A DNA stretch of 64,000 bases, taken from positions 62,001 through 126,000 of the forward strand of contig NZ_JBNGOT010000007.1 of NCBI RefSeq assembly GCF_050589705.1, written 5' to 3'. Numbering within the stretch: the stretch's first letter is position 1; each line of letters begins with the position of its first letter. The notes under the pieces are model-generated. The model saw only the letters and a list, made by a program, of their open reading frames with translations, had not been told where the DNA came from and searched no databases. The position numbers and the translations under genes were made by a program. Origin of the DNA: Sunxiuqinia rutila (lineage in GTDB: Bacteria; Bacteroidota; Bacteroidia; Bacteroidales; Prolixibacteraceae). Positions 43,216 through 52,916 of this stretch are shown piece by piece.

Positions 43216-43815
43216 ATGGAAGTACGCGATCGAATAATAGAAGAGGCCACCCGCTTATTTTTCAAATTTGGTATCCGAAGTGTTACCATGGATGATATTG
43301 CTGTTGGTATTGGTATCTCGAAGCGGACGGTTTACGAGAACTTTAAGGATAAGACGGAATTGGTTTATACCTGTATGCGTGTCTTGATGCAGAAGCAGGA
43401 GCAAAAGAATCAGGAGGTGATGAGCCGTTCGGGCAATGTGATAGAAATTCTTTTGACTTCAATGAGGGAGGGAATTAAAGCCATTAATAGCATTAGTCCG
43501 TTGTTTTTTCATGACCTGAAGAAATACTATCCGGAAATCTGGAAACCGTTGCATGAGGAAAATCAAAAAAAGAATTACAACCAGATTTACACCCAGCTCC
43601 GAAAGGGGATTAATGAGGGATTGTTTCGAAAGGAAATTCATGTGGATATTGTATCCAAGTTGTTCTACGAACAAATTAACCTGATTTCGGATGAAACCAT
43701 TTTCCCTCATGATGAATACATGTTTGCTGATGTATTTCAAAGCATGATGATTAATTTTATTCGCGGTATTTCAACGCGCAAGGGAATTGATTTGGTGGAT
43801 GAAATGTTAGCGTAA
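43216..43815 (+). CDS. TetR-family transcriptional regulator (first of two)
   Basis: A 199-residue regulator with an N-terminal TetR helix-turn-helix (IIEEATRLFFKFGIRSVTMDDIAVGIGISKRTVYENF) and a helical ligand-binding part. It starts the efflux operon, 51 bases before a second TetR gene with the same DNA-binding layout. It most likely represses its own promoter and is released when a pump substrate binds. The ligand is unknown. Confidence 0.92.
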   Translation: MEVRDRIIEEATRLFFKFGIRSVTMDDIAVGIGISKRTVYENFKDKTELVYTCMRVLMQKQEQKNQEVMSRSGNVIEILLTSMREGIKAINSISPLFFHDLKKYYPEIWKPLHEENQKKNYNQIYTQLRKGINEGLFRKEIHVDIVSKLFYEQINLISDETIFPHDEYMFADVFQSMMINFIRGISTRKGIDLVDEMLA

Positions 43816-43866
43816 ATTTTTTTAGCCCATTAAAAACTTTTAAAAACGCCAGAGTTTTCGAGGTTT

Positions 43867-44520
43867 ATGATCGATAATCAAAAAATAATAGAAAAGACCT
43901 ATCAGCTTTACTTAAAATATGGGATTAAAAGTGTTAGTGTGAACGAAATTTCGGCCATGCTCGGTATTTCCAAAAAGACACTTTATCTCCATATCCGAAG
44001 TAGAAATGAGTTGTTGGAGCAGGTTGTGGACTATGGCAGGCATAAGTTTCTGACAGGCTTACGCCGAGCTATTGATGCTGAGGTAGAGGTGCTTCCGCAA
44101 TTGGCTCAGTTTTTTCATTATGTGATCAAGAATGTCCGAAAAACAAACCCTTCTTTCCTGCTTGATCTGAAGAAGGTGAGTCCAGTCCAGTACCAGAAGG
44201 TGGAAGATCTTCGAAACAACCAGTTGTACCGGCTGATTCGTCCGATTATTGAGCGGGGAGTTGAGCAGGGGCTGTTTCGTTCTAATCTGGATCTTCGGTT
44301 GGTCTATCTCAACCTGATTTCGAAAATGTCGGAACGCGCAGTACGTGTGTCACCGGCTTATAGTCAGGCTATTTTGGGAGATACCATGTATCGGCTAATT
44401 CTAAATGATTTGATTGGAATAAGCACGGTGAGCGGACATCAGAAAATTGAAAGACAGTATAGTGATTTGCTCCAGCTTGTTCAGCCGGAGTTGTATATAA
44501 CTAATTCAGAAAACAATTAA
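43867..44520 (+). CDS. TetR-family transcriptional regulator (second of two)
   Basis: A 217-residue TetR protein (IIEKTYQLYLKYGIKSVSVNEISAMLGISKKTLYLHI) clearly related to the one before it: both have a K/FGI-K/R-SV turn and an ISK-T-Y recognition helix. The ligand domains differ, so the two probably answer to different signals or form a heterodimer. It ends 12 bases before the tolC start, so it is transcribed with the pump. Confidence 0.92.
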   Translation: MIDNQKIIEKTYQLYLKYGIKSVSVNEISAMLGISKKTLYLHIRSRNELLEQVVDYGRHKFLTGLRRAIDAEVEVLPQLAQFFHYVIKNVRKTNPSFLLDLKKVSPVQYQKVEDLRNNQLYRLIRPIIERGVEQGLFRSNLDLRLVYLNLISKMSERAVRVSPAYSQAILGDTMYRLILNDLIGISTVSGHQKIERQYSDLLQLVQPELYITNSENN

Positions 44521-44532
44521 GACCAATTAACA

Positions 44533-45831
44533 ATGAGTAGAAAACAGATTATGCTGTTTGTTCTGGCGTCGCTCCTTTTTCAGGGAGCGATTGCTCAGGA
44601 CAAGCTTTCCATCGACTTAAACGAGGCGAAGCAACATGCTTTGCAGTTCAATAAAAATATCCAGAACTCAGCGCTTTCGGTGCAGCTTTCGCAAGAGCAG
44701 CTGAAGCAGACAATTGCTGCTGGATTACCACAGGTTGATGCTACGGCGGATTATAACAATGCTTTGGGAGCCGAAATTTCCATTCAGTTTGCCGAGGGAC
44801 AACCAGCCTCTCAAATTCCGATTGACCCGACCAGTAGTTTCAATTTAACGGTAGGGCAGTTGATTTTCAGCGCCAACTACTGGGTGGGTGTTCAAACGGC
44901 CAAGTTGTATCAAAAGCTTTCGGAGAAGAGTCAGACCAAGACCGAGCGCGATGTCCTTAGCCAGGTTGTTGAAAGTTATTACCTGGTTCTGGTTTCTGGC
45001 GAGACCCTGGAAATCCTGCAGGGAAACGTCAAAAACCTGCAAGCCATCTATGACAAAACGGCCCCTTTGGTGGAGTTCGGAATGACCGAAAAGGTGGAGT
45101 TGGACCAATTGTCGGTTCAGCTGAACTCGCTTAAAAATGCAGTGAAATCGGCAGAGAGACAACACCTGATGGCGGAGAATATGTTGCGCTTGCAGTTGGG
45201 AGTTGAAGCCGATACGGAGTTGGAATTGACCGAAGAACTGGATGGATTGCTGGCTGATGATCCGTTTGAACAAAGCCTGATGGAGGGATTTGAACTAACT
45301 GAGAACATCGACTACCAGCTGATGACGGCTCAGGGAGAAGTGCAGGAAAAGCAAGTGGACATGCAAAAAGCCAATTACCTGCCTACCTTGTCCAGTTACT
45401 ATTCGTTCAACCACAAAATTCTAAAGCCGGCTTTTGATATGGCTCCTACACACATGGTTGGTTTGCAGATGAATATTCCAATTTTCTCAAGTGGCGAGCG
45501 CAGGGCAAAAGTGCGGGCAGCTAAGATTGATCTGGAAACTTATCGCAATGAGCAAGCCCTCTTGGAAGACCAACTTGCCATTCAATATAAGCAGTTGAGC
45601 TTTAACCTGAAAAGTGCATTGGAGAACTTTAAGAATCAACAAACAAACATTGAAGTCTCGCGCGAGGTGTACCAAAACCTTAAACAGAAATATGAGCAAG
45701 GCATGATATCGAGTCTGGAGTTAACCAGTGCTGATAACAACTACCTCAAAGCCGAATCGGATTATCTGCAGGCTGCATTGGAGCTACTGCAGGCCCAAAA
45801 TCAATTAAACACGTTAACCGGAAAACTTTAA
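44533..45831 (+). CDS. TolC-family outer-membrane efflux protein
   Basis: A 432-residue outer-membrane channel with signal peptide (LFQGAIAQ) and two repeats of long coiled-coil helices around beta strands (LSIDLNEAKQHALQFNKNIQNS; ... YQNLKQKYEQGMISSLELTSADNNYLKAESDYLQAALELLQAQNQLN). The C-terminal segment is the standard OEP pattern. It pairs with the MFP and RND genes directly downstream (6-base gap to MFP) to make a tripartite exporter. Confidence 0.94.
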   Translation: MSRKQIMLFVLASLLFQGAIAQDKLSIDLNEAKQHALQFNKNIQNSALSVQLSQEQLKQTIAAGLPQVDATADYNNALGAEISIQFAEGQPASQIPIDPTSSFNLTVGQLIFSANYWVGVQTAKLYQKLSEKSQTKTERDVLSQVVESYYLVLVSGETLEILQGNVKNLQAIYDKTAPLVEFGMTEKVELDQLSVQLNSLKNAVKSAERQHLMAENMLRLQLGVEADTELELTEELDGLLADDPFEQSLMEGFELTENIDYQLMTAQGEVQEKQVDMQKANYLPTLSSYYSFNHKILKPAFDMAPTHMVGLQMNIPIFSSGERRAKVRAAKIDLETYRNEQALLEDQLAIQYKQLSFNLKSALENFKNQQTNIEVSREVYQNLKQKYEQGMISSLELTSADNNYLKAESDYLQAALELLQAQNQLNTLTGKL

Positions 45832-45837
45832 AAAACA

Positions 45838-46902
45838 ATGAAACAAATAAACATGAAACGATTCAATTACAGCATAGCTCTGGGAGCATTGGTGTTGTTT
45901 GGCCTGGGGGCTTGCTCTTCTGATCAGGAGAAAAAAGTGAAGGAAACTCCTGATGCGGTTACCGAAAGGGTACGCGTAACAACACTGGGAGCTGAAGAAA
46001 TTACCCGGACCGTGGAATATACAGCTACCCTGGAACCCTTTAAGGAAGTGCATATGGCACCAACTTCGCCTGGACGTATTGAAGCTATTCGGGTTGAGCT
46101 TGGCGACCGCGTGAAAGCAGGACAGGAGTTGGTTCGGATGAACGACACCCAACTGATTCAGGCTGAAATTCAACTGAATAATTTGAAGGCAGACTACACG
46201 CGTCTGGATACTCTGAAAAAACTGGGAAGTATTGCTCAGCAACAATACGAACAATTGCAGGCGCAATACGAAGCAGCTCAGGAAAATGTTGACTTTTTAA
46301 GAAAAAATACCATTCTGAAGGCTCCTTTCAACGCGGTTATTTCAGGGAAGTATTTTGAATCGGGCGAGATGTATTCCGGAACACCGGTGGCAACGGTTGG
46401 TAAAGCAGCCATCCTTTCGGTCATTCAGGTAGATAAGTTGAAAGCCATTGTGAGTGTTTCCGAAAAATACTTTCCTAAAGTGGAACTGGGAATGCCGGTG
46501 AGCTTGCGCTTTGATGTTTTTCCGGGAGAGTCTTTTGAAGGCAAAATCTTCCGTATTGCACCGACCATTGACTCACAAAGCCGCTCTTTTGAAGTGGAAG
46601 TAAGTATTGACAATCCCAAATGGCAGTTTCGTCCGGGAATGTTTGGTCGCGTAACCATTGGTCTGGAGAAAACCGAGGCAGTTGTACTTCCGGCCTTAGC
46701 TATTCTGAAAATGCAGGGATCGAACATCCGCTACCTGTTTGTTGAGGAAAATGGCCGGGCAAAACGGATTGACGTTCAGCTGGGAAAACGTTTCGATGAC
46801 AAGGTGGAAGTTATATCTGATCAGTTAGCAATTGGCGATCAGGTGATTGTTGAAGGTCAGGCCCGCTTGTTGGACGGTGGTCTGGTTGAAGTGGTAAACT
46901 AG
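45838..46902 (+). CDS. RND efflux periplasmic adaptor (MFP) lipoprotein
   Basis: A 354-residue membrane-fusion protein, lipid-anchored (lipobox GLGAC). A lipoyl-like hairpin domain (ATLEPFKEVHMAPTSPGRIEAI ... TILKAPFNAVISGKYFESGEM) encloses a coiled-coil (NNLKADYTRLDTLKKLGSIAQQQYEQLQAQYEAAQ), followed by beta-barrel and membrane-proximal domains. It links the RND pump with TolC. Confidence 0.94.
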   Translation: MKQINMKRFNYSIALGALVLFGLGACSSDQEKKVKETPDAVTERVRVTTLGAEEITRTVEYTATLEPFKEVHMAPTSPGRIEAIRVELGDRVKAGQELVRMNDTQLIQAEIQLNNLKADYTRLDTLKKLGSIAQQQYEQLQAQYEAAQENVDFLRKNTILKAPFNAVISGKYFESGEMYSGTPVATVGKAAILSVIQVDKLKAIVSVSEKYFPKVELGMPVSLRFDVFPGESFEGKIFRIAPTIDSQSRSFEVEVSIDNPKWQFRPGMFGRVTIGLEKTEAVVLPALAILKMQGSNIRYLFVEENGRAKRIDVQLGKRFDDKVEVISDQLAIGDQVIVEGQARLLDGGLVEVVN

Positions 46903-46941
46903 TCTGATCAGAAATAATGTAGAATTTAAGAAACAACAATT

Positions 46942-49900
46942 ATGAGTATATATAAAAGTGCGGTTGACAAACCGGTTACTACCTTCATGATTTTTGTTGC
47001 CATCATGGTGATGGGGGCGTTCTCGCTCATCAACATTCCGGTTGATTTGTACCCGGAAATGGAGCCGCCCTATGTCTCGGTGATGACAACTTACTCCGGA
47101 GCCAACGCGGCGGATATTGAAACCAACGTGACCAAGGTGCTCGAAGATGCCTTGAACTCCGTAGATAAATTGAAGGAAATTTCGTCCACCTCGTCGGACA
47201 ATATTTCGGTTATTTCTTTGGAATTTGAGTGGGATGCCAACTTGGATGAAGCAACCAATGATATTCGGGATGTGATTGACCGGATGCTGGACAACCTGCC
47301 GGATGGGGTAGATCGTCCCACTATTTTCAAGTTCAATACCAGTATGTTCCCCATCCTTTTTTATGCCATCACGGCAGAGGAATCCTATCCGGGACTGGAG
47401 AAACTGATTGACGAAAAAGTGATTAACCCCTTGAACCGGGTTGATGGTGTTGGTTCGGTTGCCATGGTGGGAACGCCCCAGCGGATGGTTTATGTGGATG
47501 TGGATCCGAAACGACTGGATGCTTACGACCTGACGCTGGAACAAATTGGTTCGGTCATCTCGGGCGAAAACCGGAACCTTCCCTTGGGGAATGTGAAAAT
47601 GGGTAAGATCGATTACCAAATTCGGGTTCAGGGAGAGTTCTCCGAAAGTGAACGAATCAACAACCTGGTAGTGGCCAGCAGAAATGGCAAGCAGGTTTTT
47701 GTGAAGGATGTTGCCACGGTGCGCGATACCTTGAAAGATGTTACGCTGGAAGAACGGATTAACGGAGAAACCGGGGTGCGGCTGTTTGTCATGAAGCAGT
47801 CGGGTGCCAATACCGTAAAAGTTGCCCGCCAAATCAAAGACCGGCTGGAAGAGTTGAAAGTAACTTTGCCTCCGGATGTCAAAATTCAGGAGATTTTTGA
47901 CTCTTCGACCTTTATTAAAGGATCAATCAGCAACCTGTCGTCCACCCTGATGTACGCCATGATCTTTGTTGTGCTGGTGGTGCTGTTCTTCTTAGGACGT
48001 TGGCGTGCCACCTTCATTATTGTGCTTACGATTCCAATTTCGCTGATTGTTTCGTTTGTTTACCTCTACCTGACGGGCAGTTCGCTTAACGTTATTTCAT
48101 TGACCTCGCTGTCGATTGCCATTGGAATGGTGGTGGACGATGCCATTGTGGTCTTGGAGAACATTACCCGGCACGTGGAGCGAGGAAGTAGCCCACGGGA
48201 AGCTGCCATTTATGCGACCAACGAAGTGTGGATGTCTGTTATCATTACCACGTTGGTGGTGGTGGCTGTGTTCTTCCCGCTGACCTTGGTGTCGGGAATG
48301 ACCGGCGTATTGTTCAACCAGTTGGGATGGATTGTGACCATTACCGTTGTTACTTCTACCCTGGCCGCTATTTCGCTGACACCGATGTTGGCCTCGCGGA
48401 TGTTGAAGCTGAGTCAAAAGAAAAAACCTCGCCGGTTCTCCTGGGAGAATACCATTGAAAAATGGCTCTATAAATTTGACTTGATGTATGAGAACTTATT
48501 GCGTCGACTGTTGCATTACAAGTCCATGGTTATTATCAGTACCTTCCTGGTGTTCTTTGGCTCTTTATTCCTGATGAAATACATTGGAAGTGACTTTATG
48601 CCGGAGTCGGATGAAAGCCAGATTCAGGCCAATATTGAACTTCAAACTGGTTTGCGGGTGGAAGAAACTGCAAAGGTTACGCGCCAGCTGGAGGCAACCA
48701 TTCGTGACCGGTATCCGGAAGTGGAATTGATTTCATCTTCTTCGGGAGCCGATGATGAGGGCGGCTTTATTTCAATGTTCAGCACCACCGGGTCCAACAT
48801 CATTAACCTCACTCTTCGCTTGAGTGATATTGATGAGCGTGAGCGGACGGTTTGGCAGATTGCGGATGATTTCAGGGCGCAGGTTGCCTTGCTGCCTGAA
48901 GTTGTAAGCTCTACCATTTCAACCTCTACGCAGGGACTTGGAGGATCAGGAAATACCGTGGATTATGAAATCTATGGTTACAACTTCGATGTAACCAACC
49001 TGTATGCCGAGCAAGTTTTGGATCGGCTGAAAAGAATGGATGGAGCACAGGATGTGACCATTAGCCGGAAGAATGACAAACCCGAACTACAAATTGTGCT
49101 GGATCGGAACAAGTTGTCGGAACACGGACTGACAACCGCCCAGGTGTCAATGTTCATTCGTAACCGCATCAACGGCCTAGTTCCTTCTTACTATAAAGAA
49201 GAAGGGGAAGAGTATGACATCAAAATCCGTTTGGAAGAAAAATACCGGAACTCCATTTCTGATATTCAGGAAATGACAATTGTGACTCCGGCCGGACAAA
49301 AAATCAAGCTAAAAGAACTGGGTAAAATTGAAGAATACTGGTCGCCGCCAAGCATTGAGCATAAACGTCGCGAACGCTTGGTTACCATTTCGGCATCACC
49401 CGACGGCATTTCATTGGGTGAGCTGGCTAACCGTATTAAAACCGAGACCGCTCAGCTTGATACGCCTCCTGAAATTGTGGTTTCGGTTGGTGGAGCCTAT
49501 GAAGATCAGCAAGAATCATTTATGGATTTGGCCATGCTTTTTGGCTTGAGTTTGATCCTGGTGTTTATTGTGATGGCTTCTCAGTTTGAATCGTTGCGGA
49601 TGCCGCTGATTATCATGTTCTCAATACCGTTTGCTTTTACCGGGGTGATTTTGGCCCTGGTGGTTACCGGAACAACCCTGAGTGTTGTGGCTGCCTTGGG
49701 AGCGGTACTTTTGGTGGGTATTGTTGTGAAAAACGGTATTGTATTGGTCGACTTCATTAACCTGATGCGGGATCGTGGAGTGGAGTTGTATGAAGCCATT
49801 GCCCTTTCCGGAAGGTCGCGTTTGCGTCCGGTACTGATGACCGCTGCCACGACCATTCTGGGAATGCTGCCCTTGGCCATGAGTACCGGTGAAGGAGCTG

Positions 49901-50061
49901 AAATCTGGCGCCCCATGGGAATTACAGTTATCGGTGGTTTGATATTCTCAACACTGGTTACCATGGTTATTGTGCCCGTGATGTATGCTGTTTTGGCCAG
50001 CCGTGGCGAACGCCGCAAGAAGGAAAAAGTGAGACAGCAGTTTGTATTTATGGACAAGTAA
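46942..50061 (+). CDS. RND-family efflux pump, hydrophobic/amphiphilic (HAE-1-like) type
   Basis: A 1039-residue inner-membrane proton antiporter with twelve helices and two large periplasmic loops. The start (KPVTTFMIFVAIMVMGAFSLINIPVDLYPEMEPPYVSV) and the helix-4 proton relay (SIAIGMVVDDAIVVLENI) match multidrug-type AcrB/MexB relatives rather than metal-type CzcA. The second half repeats the fold (VVKNGIVLVDFINLMRDRG; RLRPVLMTAATTILGMLPLA). Drug or metabolite substrates are unknown. Only 11 bases separate it from the PII-like gene. Confidence 0.95.
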   Translation: MSIYKSAVDKPVTTFMIFVAIMVMGAFSLINIPVDLYPEMEPPYVSVMTTYSGANAADIETNVTKVLEDALNSVDKLKEISSTSSDNISVISLEFEWDANLDEATNDIRDVIDRMLDNLPDGVDRPTIFKFNTSMFPILFYAITAEESYPGLEKLIDEKVINPLNRVDGVGSVAMVGTPQRMVYVDVDPKRLDAYDLTLEQIGSVISGENRNLPLGNVKMGKIDYQIRVQGEFSESERINNLVVASRNGKQVFVKDVATVRDTLKDVTLEERINGETGVRLFVMKQSGANTVKVARQIKDRLEELKVTLPPDVKIQEIFDSSTFIKGSISNLSSTLMYAMIFVVLVVLFFLGRWRATFIIVLTIPISLIVSFVYLYLTGSSLNVISLTSLSIAIGMVVDDAIVVLENITRHVERGSSPREAAIYATNEVWMSVIITTLVVVAVFFPLTLVSGMTGVLFNQLGWIVTITVVTSTLAAISLTPMLASRMLKLSQKKKPRRFSWENTIEKWLYKFDLMYENLLRRLLHYKSMVIISTFLVFFGSLFLMKYIGSDFMPESDESQIQANIELQTGLRVEETAKVTRQLEATIRDRYPEVELISSSSGADDEGGFISMFSTTGSNIINLTLRLSDIDERERTVWQIADDFRAQVALLPEVVSSTISTSTQGLGGSGNTVDYEIYGYNFDVTNLYAEQVLDRLKRMDGAQDVTISRKNDKPELQIVLDRNKLSEHGLTTAQVSMFIRNRINGLVPSYYKEEGEEYDIKIRLEEKYRNSISDIQEMTIVTPAGQKIKLKELGKIEEYWSPPSIEHKRRERLVTISASPDGISLGELANRIKTETAQLDTPPEIVVSVGGAYEDQQESFMDLAMLFGLSLILVFIVMASQFESLRMPLIIMFSIPFAFTGVILALVVTGTTLSVVAALGAVLLVGIVVKNGIVLVDFINLMRDRGVELYEAIALSGRSRLRPVLMTAATTILGMLPLAMSTGEGAEIWRPMGITVIGGLIFSTLVTMVIVPVMYAVLASRGERRKKEKVRQQFVFMDK

Positions 50062-50072
50062 AACGGAAAAAA

Positions 50073-50366
50073 ATGAAAGCGGTATTTATAATTTTTAATC
50101 AGGCGAATACTGAACGTGTTGAGTACATGTTGGATCGCCTGGATGTTAGAGGATATACCTGGTGGAACAATGTACTTGGACAGGGCTCGGTTGATGGTGA
50201 ACCCCGGATGGGTACTCACACCTGGCCTGAAATTAACTCAGCAGTCATGACGATTGTGCCCGACGAGAAAGTCGATGTTCTTCTGGAAAAAGTGCAGAAA
50301 CTGGATGAGGTCAACAAAGAAGTTGGCGTGCGGGCCTTTGTTTGGGACGTTCTAAAATCAGTATAA
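50073..50366 (+). CDS. Small PII-like protein encoded with an RND pump
   Basis: A 97-residue protein with the beta-alpha-beta pattern of the PII superfamily: KAVFIIFNQANTERVEYMLDRLDVRGYTWWNNVLGQGS, a short loop in the T-loop position (VDGEPRMGTHTWPEINSA), then VMTIVPDEKVDVLLEKVQKLDEV. It lacks the usual uridylylation Tyr and the PII signature motifs. PII-like groups linked with RND efflux genes have been described, mainly beside metal pumps. As last gene of this operon it may bind a nucleotide or other ligand and adjust pump activity. Function is inferred. Confidence 0.7.
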   Translation: MKAVFIIFNQANTERVEYMLDRLDVRGYTWWNNVLGQGSVDGEPRMGTHTWPEINSAVMTIVPDEKVDVLLEKVQKLDEVNKEVGVRAFVWDVLKSV

Positions 50367-50381
50367 ATCACTCTTTGTCAT

Positions 50382-50426
50382 GGCCCTTCCCAATCGCAGT
50401 TTTGTTGATAGGGGAGGGCCTTTTTT
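50382..50426 (+). terminator. Terminator of the efflux operon
   Basis: GGCCCTTCCC (50382-50391) pairs with the GGGGAGGGCC segment ending at 50419 (one wobble), loop about 18 bases, followed by seven T. Confidence 0.82.
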
Positions 50427-50457
50427 TGTCCGAATGCTTGGGGCCGGACTTCAAAAG

Positions 50458-51765
50458 CTATTGTTTGATGAAGTTGTGGCGCATCACCCGGGGAAACAAA
50501 AACGTTTGAAATACACCACGGCTAAGCATAAACAACATCATAGCCACCCAAAGTGCATGGTCGCCTAAAAAAGGCTGCATCAGAAAATACCCCGGAAGGA
50601 AGACTAGTAGACTGGCGCCAAGCATGCTGTTGCGCATTTCTTTGGAGGCTGTGGCACCAATGTAAATTCCATCCCAAATAAATGAGGCAAACGAAAGCAA
50701 AGGAAGCAGCACCAGCCAACAGCGAAAGGTAAGCGCTGTTTCAATCAAATCGGGCTGATTGGTGAGCAAACCCAAAATGAAACGGTTGGCAAACAGGTAA
50801 ATCAGTGCAAAAGCAAAGGCCAGCAGGCTGCCCCAATAAAAGAGCAGACGGGTTAGCCGCAGGAATAAACCCCGGTTTTGTTCGCCTTTGTAGCGACCGG
50901 CTAGTGCTTCGCCGGCATAGGCAAAGCCGTCAATAAAAAAGGCAAAAAACAGTAAAAACTGTATAAGAATGGAATTGACAGCCAGCATGTGGTTGTTAAT
51001 ACTGGCCGATTTTGAGGTGAAAAAGGTAAAAACAAAAATGACACAGAAGGTGCGGATGAAGATATCGGAGTTGACCCGAAAAAAGTTTTTCATGGCCTTG
51101 GCATCGATAATGGCGGTCCAGTTCCAAGGCTGAATCAATTGACGATAGGATCTGAAAAACAAGAACAGCCCCAGCACAACACCCAGGTACTGGGCCAGCA
51201 CCGTGCCCAGAGCTACCCCAGCCGAATTCAGGTGAAATGTTTTAACAAACAGAAAACTTAGCACGATGTTGAAAACATTGGCAGCAATCGATGTAATCAT
51301 AGGTAGCCGGGCATTTTGCATGCCTAAAAACCAACCGTTGAGAACATACAGCCCGAGTGTGGCCGGAGCTGCCCAAATTCGAATGCGGAAATATTCGCGA
51401 GCCAGTGCTTCCACTTCATCTGTTCCGTTAATCAATTGAAAGCTCAGCCATTCAATCGGAAACTGCAGCAGAAGGATGAGTAGCCCGATAACGCTTGAAA
51501 TCAGCATGGCGCGCAGCAAAATATGGTAACTTTCTGGTTTGTTTTTTTCGCCGTAAGCCTGTGCGGTAAACCCACTGGTGCCCATACGCAAAAAGCTAAA
51601 GCCCCAATAGATGAAGTTAAAGATTACGGTCCCCAACGAAACAGCGCCAATGAAGACTTCAGAATCCAGATGCCCCATTAGTGCCAGATCGACCAGTCCC
51701 AATAATGGAATGGTGACGTTGGCAACAATGTTTGGAATAGCTAAACGGAGAATATTTCGGTTCAC
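50458..51765 (-). CDS. MATE-family efflux transporter (DinF-like)
   Basis: About 435 residues and twelve membrane helices. The GTG at 51765 is taken as start because relatives begin at NRNILRLAIPNI; an in-frame TTG eight codons upstream is less likely. Typical MATE features: LRLAIPNIVANVTIPLLGLVDLALMGH and the mirrored second half (FFRVNSDIFIRTFCVIFVFTFFT). It exports cationic drugs or related compounds with H+ or Na+; the substrate is unknown. It converges on the efflux operon terminator. Confidence 0.9.
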   Translation of the reverse strand: MNRNILRLAIPNIVANVTIPLLGLVDLALMGHLDSEVFIGAVSLGTVIFNFIYWGFSFLRMGTSGFTAQAYGEKNKPESYHILLRAMLISSVIGLLILLLQFPIEWLSFQLINGTDEVEALAREYFRIRIWAAPATLGLYVLNGWFLGMQNARLPMITSIAANVFNIVLSFLFVKTFHLNSAGVALGTVLAQYLGVVLGLFLFFRSYRQLIQPWNWTAIIDAKAMKNFFRVNSDIFIRTFCVIFVFTFFTSKSASINNHMLAVNSILIQFLLFFAFFIDGFAYAGEALAGRYKGEQNRGLFLRLTRLLFYWGSLLAFAFALIYLFANRFILGLLTNQPDLIETALTFRCWLVLLPLLSFASFIWDGIYIGATASKEMRNSMLGASLLVFLPGYFLMQPFLGDHALWVAMMLFMLSRGVFQTFLFPRVMRHNFIKQ

Positions 51766-51956
51766 AATTTTTTTTGTGCAAAGGAACAAAAAATAGTTTA
51801 GGCCACTAAATTCACTTTACGCCAGTCTTATGTAAGCAACGAAGAATGACAGAAAGCCTGTAAACAAAGGAGCTTTTCAAAGGAGGAGCCGCATTTCCTC
51901 TCATTGGCAGATCCTATTTGGGATAGATATTTTCAATAAAAATAGATCGAAACTAA

Positions 51957-51988
51957 TTTGGTTGAAAACAATTTACCCCTTAGTTTTG
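51957..51988 (+). promoter_or_regulatory. Promoter of the Mn-type superoxide dismutase gene
   Basis: TTTG (51957-51960), 20-base spacer, TAGTTTTG (51981-51988): an exact match to the Bacteroidota consensus. The ATG follows 44 bases later. Confidence 0.72.
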
Positions 51989-52032
51989 TATATAAAGATA
52001 AAGAAATCCGAAAATCATAAAATAGAATTAAT

Positions 52033-52632
52033 ATGGCATTTGAATTACCAAAATTAAGTTACGCATACGACGCTCTTGAACCATTAATTGATGCGCGCAC
52101 AATGGAAATCCACCATAGCAAGCACCACGCAGCTTACACCAGTAAGTTGAATGACGCGGTTAATGGAACCGAGCTCGAAGGAAAATCAATTGAAGAGTTG
52201 CTGGCCAATGTGTCATCGCACTCAACAGCCGTTCGTAATAACGGTGGTGGTTTCTATAACCACAATTTGTATTGGGAAATCATGACCCCCGGTGGGGCAT
52301 CCCAACCTGAAGGAGATTTATTAAAAGCTATAACTGATTCGTTAGGATCAGTCGATAAATTTAAAGAAGCTTTTGCCAATGCAGCTGCAACCCGATTTGG
52401 TTCTGGTTGGGCTTGGTTGGTAAAGCAGGGTGATAGTTTGGTTGTTTCATCAACACCCAATCAGGATAATCCTTTAATGGATGTTGCTGATGTGAAAGGG
52501 ACTCCAATTCTTGGAATTGACGTTTGGGAACATGCTTATTATTTAAAGTATCAGAACAAACGCCCCGATTACATTGAGGCTTTTTGGAAAGTCATCAACT
52601 GGGATGAAGTAGCCAAACGGTTTAAAGGTTAG
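52033..52632 (+). CDS. sodA: Superoxide dismutase, Mn-type residues
   Basis: A 199-residue cytoplasmic enzyme that disproportionates superoxide. Metal ligands are His27, His77, Asp163 and His167 (GIDVWEHAYYL). Four residues before His77 is Gly73 (NNGGGFYNH), and the active-site Gln is supplied by Gln144 in STPNQDNPL; this Gly/Gln pair marks Mn-type enzymes, in contrast to the second SOD in the window. Cambialistic use of Fe cannot be excluded. Single-gene unit with its own promoter and terminator. Confidence 0.93.
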   Translation: MAFELPKLSYAYDALEPLIDARTMEIHHSKHHAAYTSKLNDAVNGTELEGKSIEELLANVSSHSTAVRNNGGGFYNHNLYWEIMTPGGASQPEGDLLKAITDSLGSVDKFKEAFANAAATRFGSGWAWLVKQGDSLVVSSTPNQDNPLMDVADVKGTPILGIDVWEHAYYLKYQNKRPDYIEAFWKVINWDEVAKRFKG

Positions 52633-52650
52633 TTGATTTTTGGTTTTTTT

Positions 52651-52677
52651 CCCCGAAGCAGAGGCTTCGGGGTTTTT
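52651..52677 (+). terminator. Terminator of sodA
   Basis: Perfect stem CCCCGAAGC (52651-52659) / GCTTCGGGG (52664-52672), loop AGAG, then TTTTT. Confidence 0.92.
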
Positions 52678-52916
52678 ATTGCCCTAAAGTTTGTAATCTC
52701 CTGAGCTTTTGAATATCGAGGAAATCCTCAATAGAACTTCTGTTTTAAGGGGCAGAGGTTGTTGCATACCGAAATTCGGGACTAACTTTTACTGGAAAAT
52801 TCAAAGCCTTTTTTAAGCTCGACTCGGGCAGTTACAGCTGACCGTTTAACATCGCTTTCAATATTCTCCTTATTATTTCTCCCACCAATATTCGATCTTC
52901 ACTCGATTTGTAAAAA

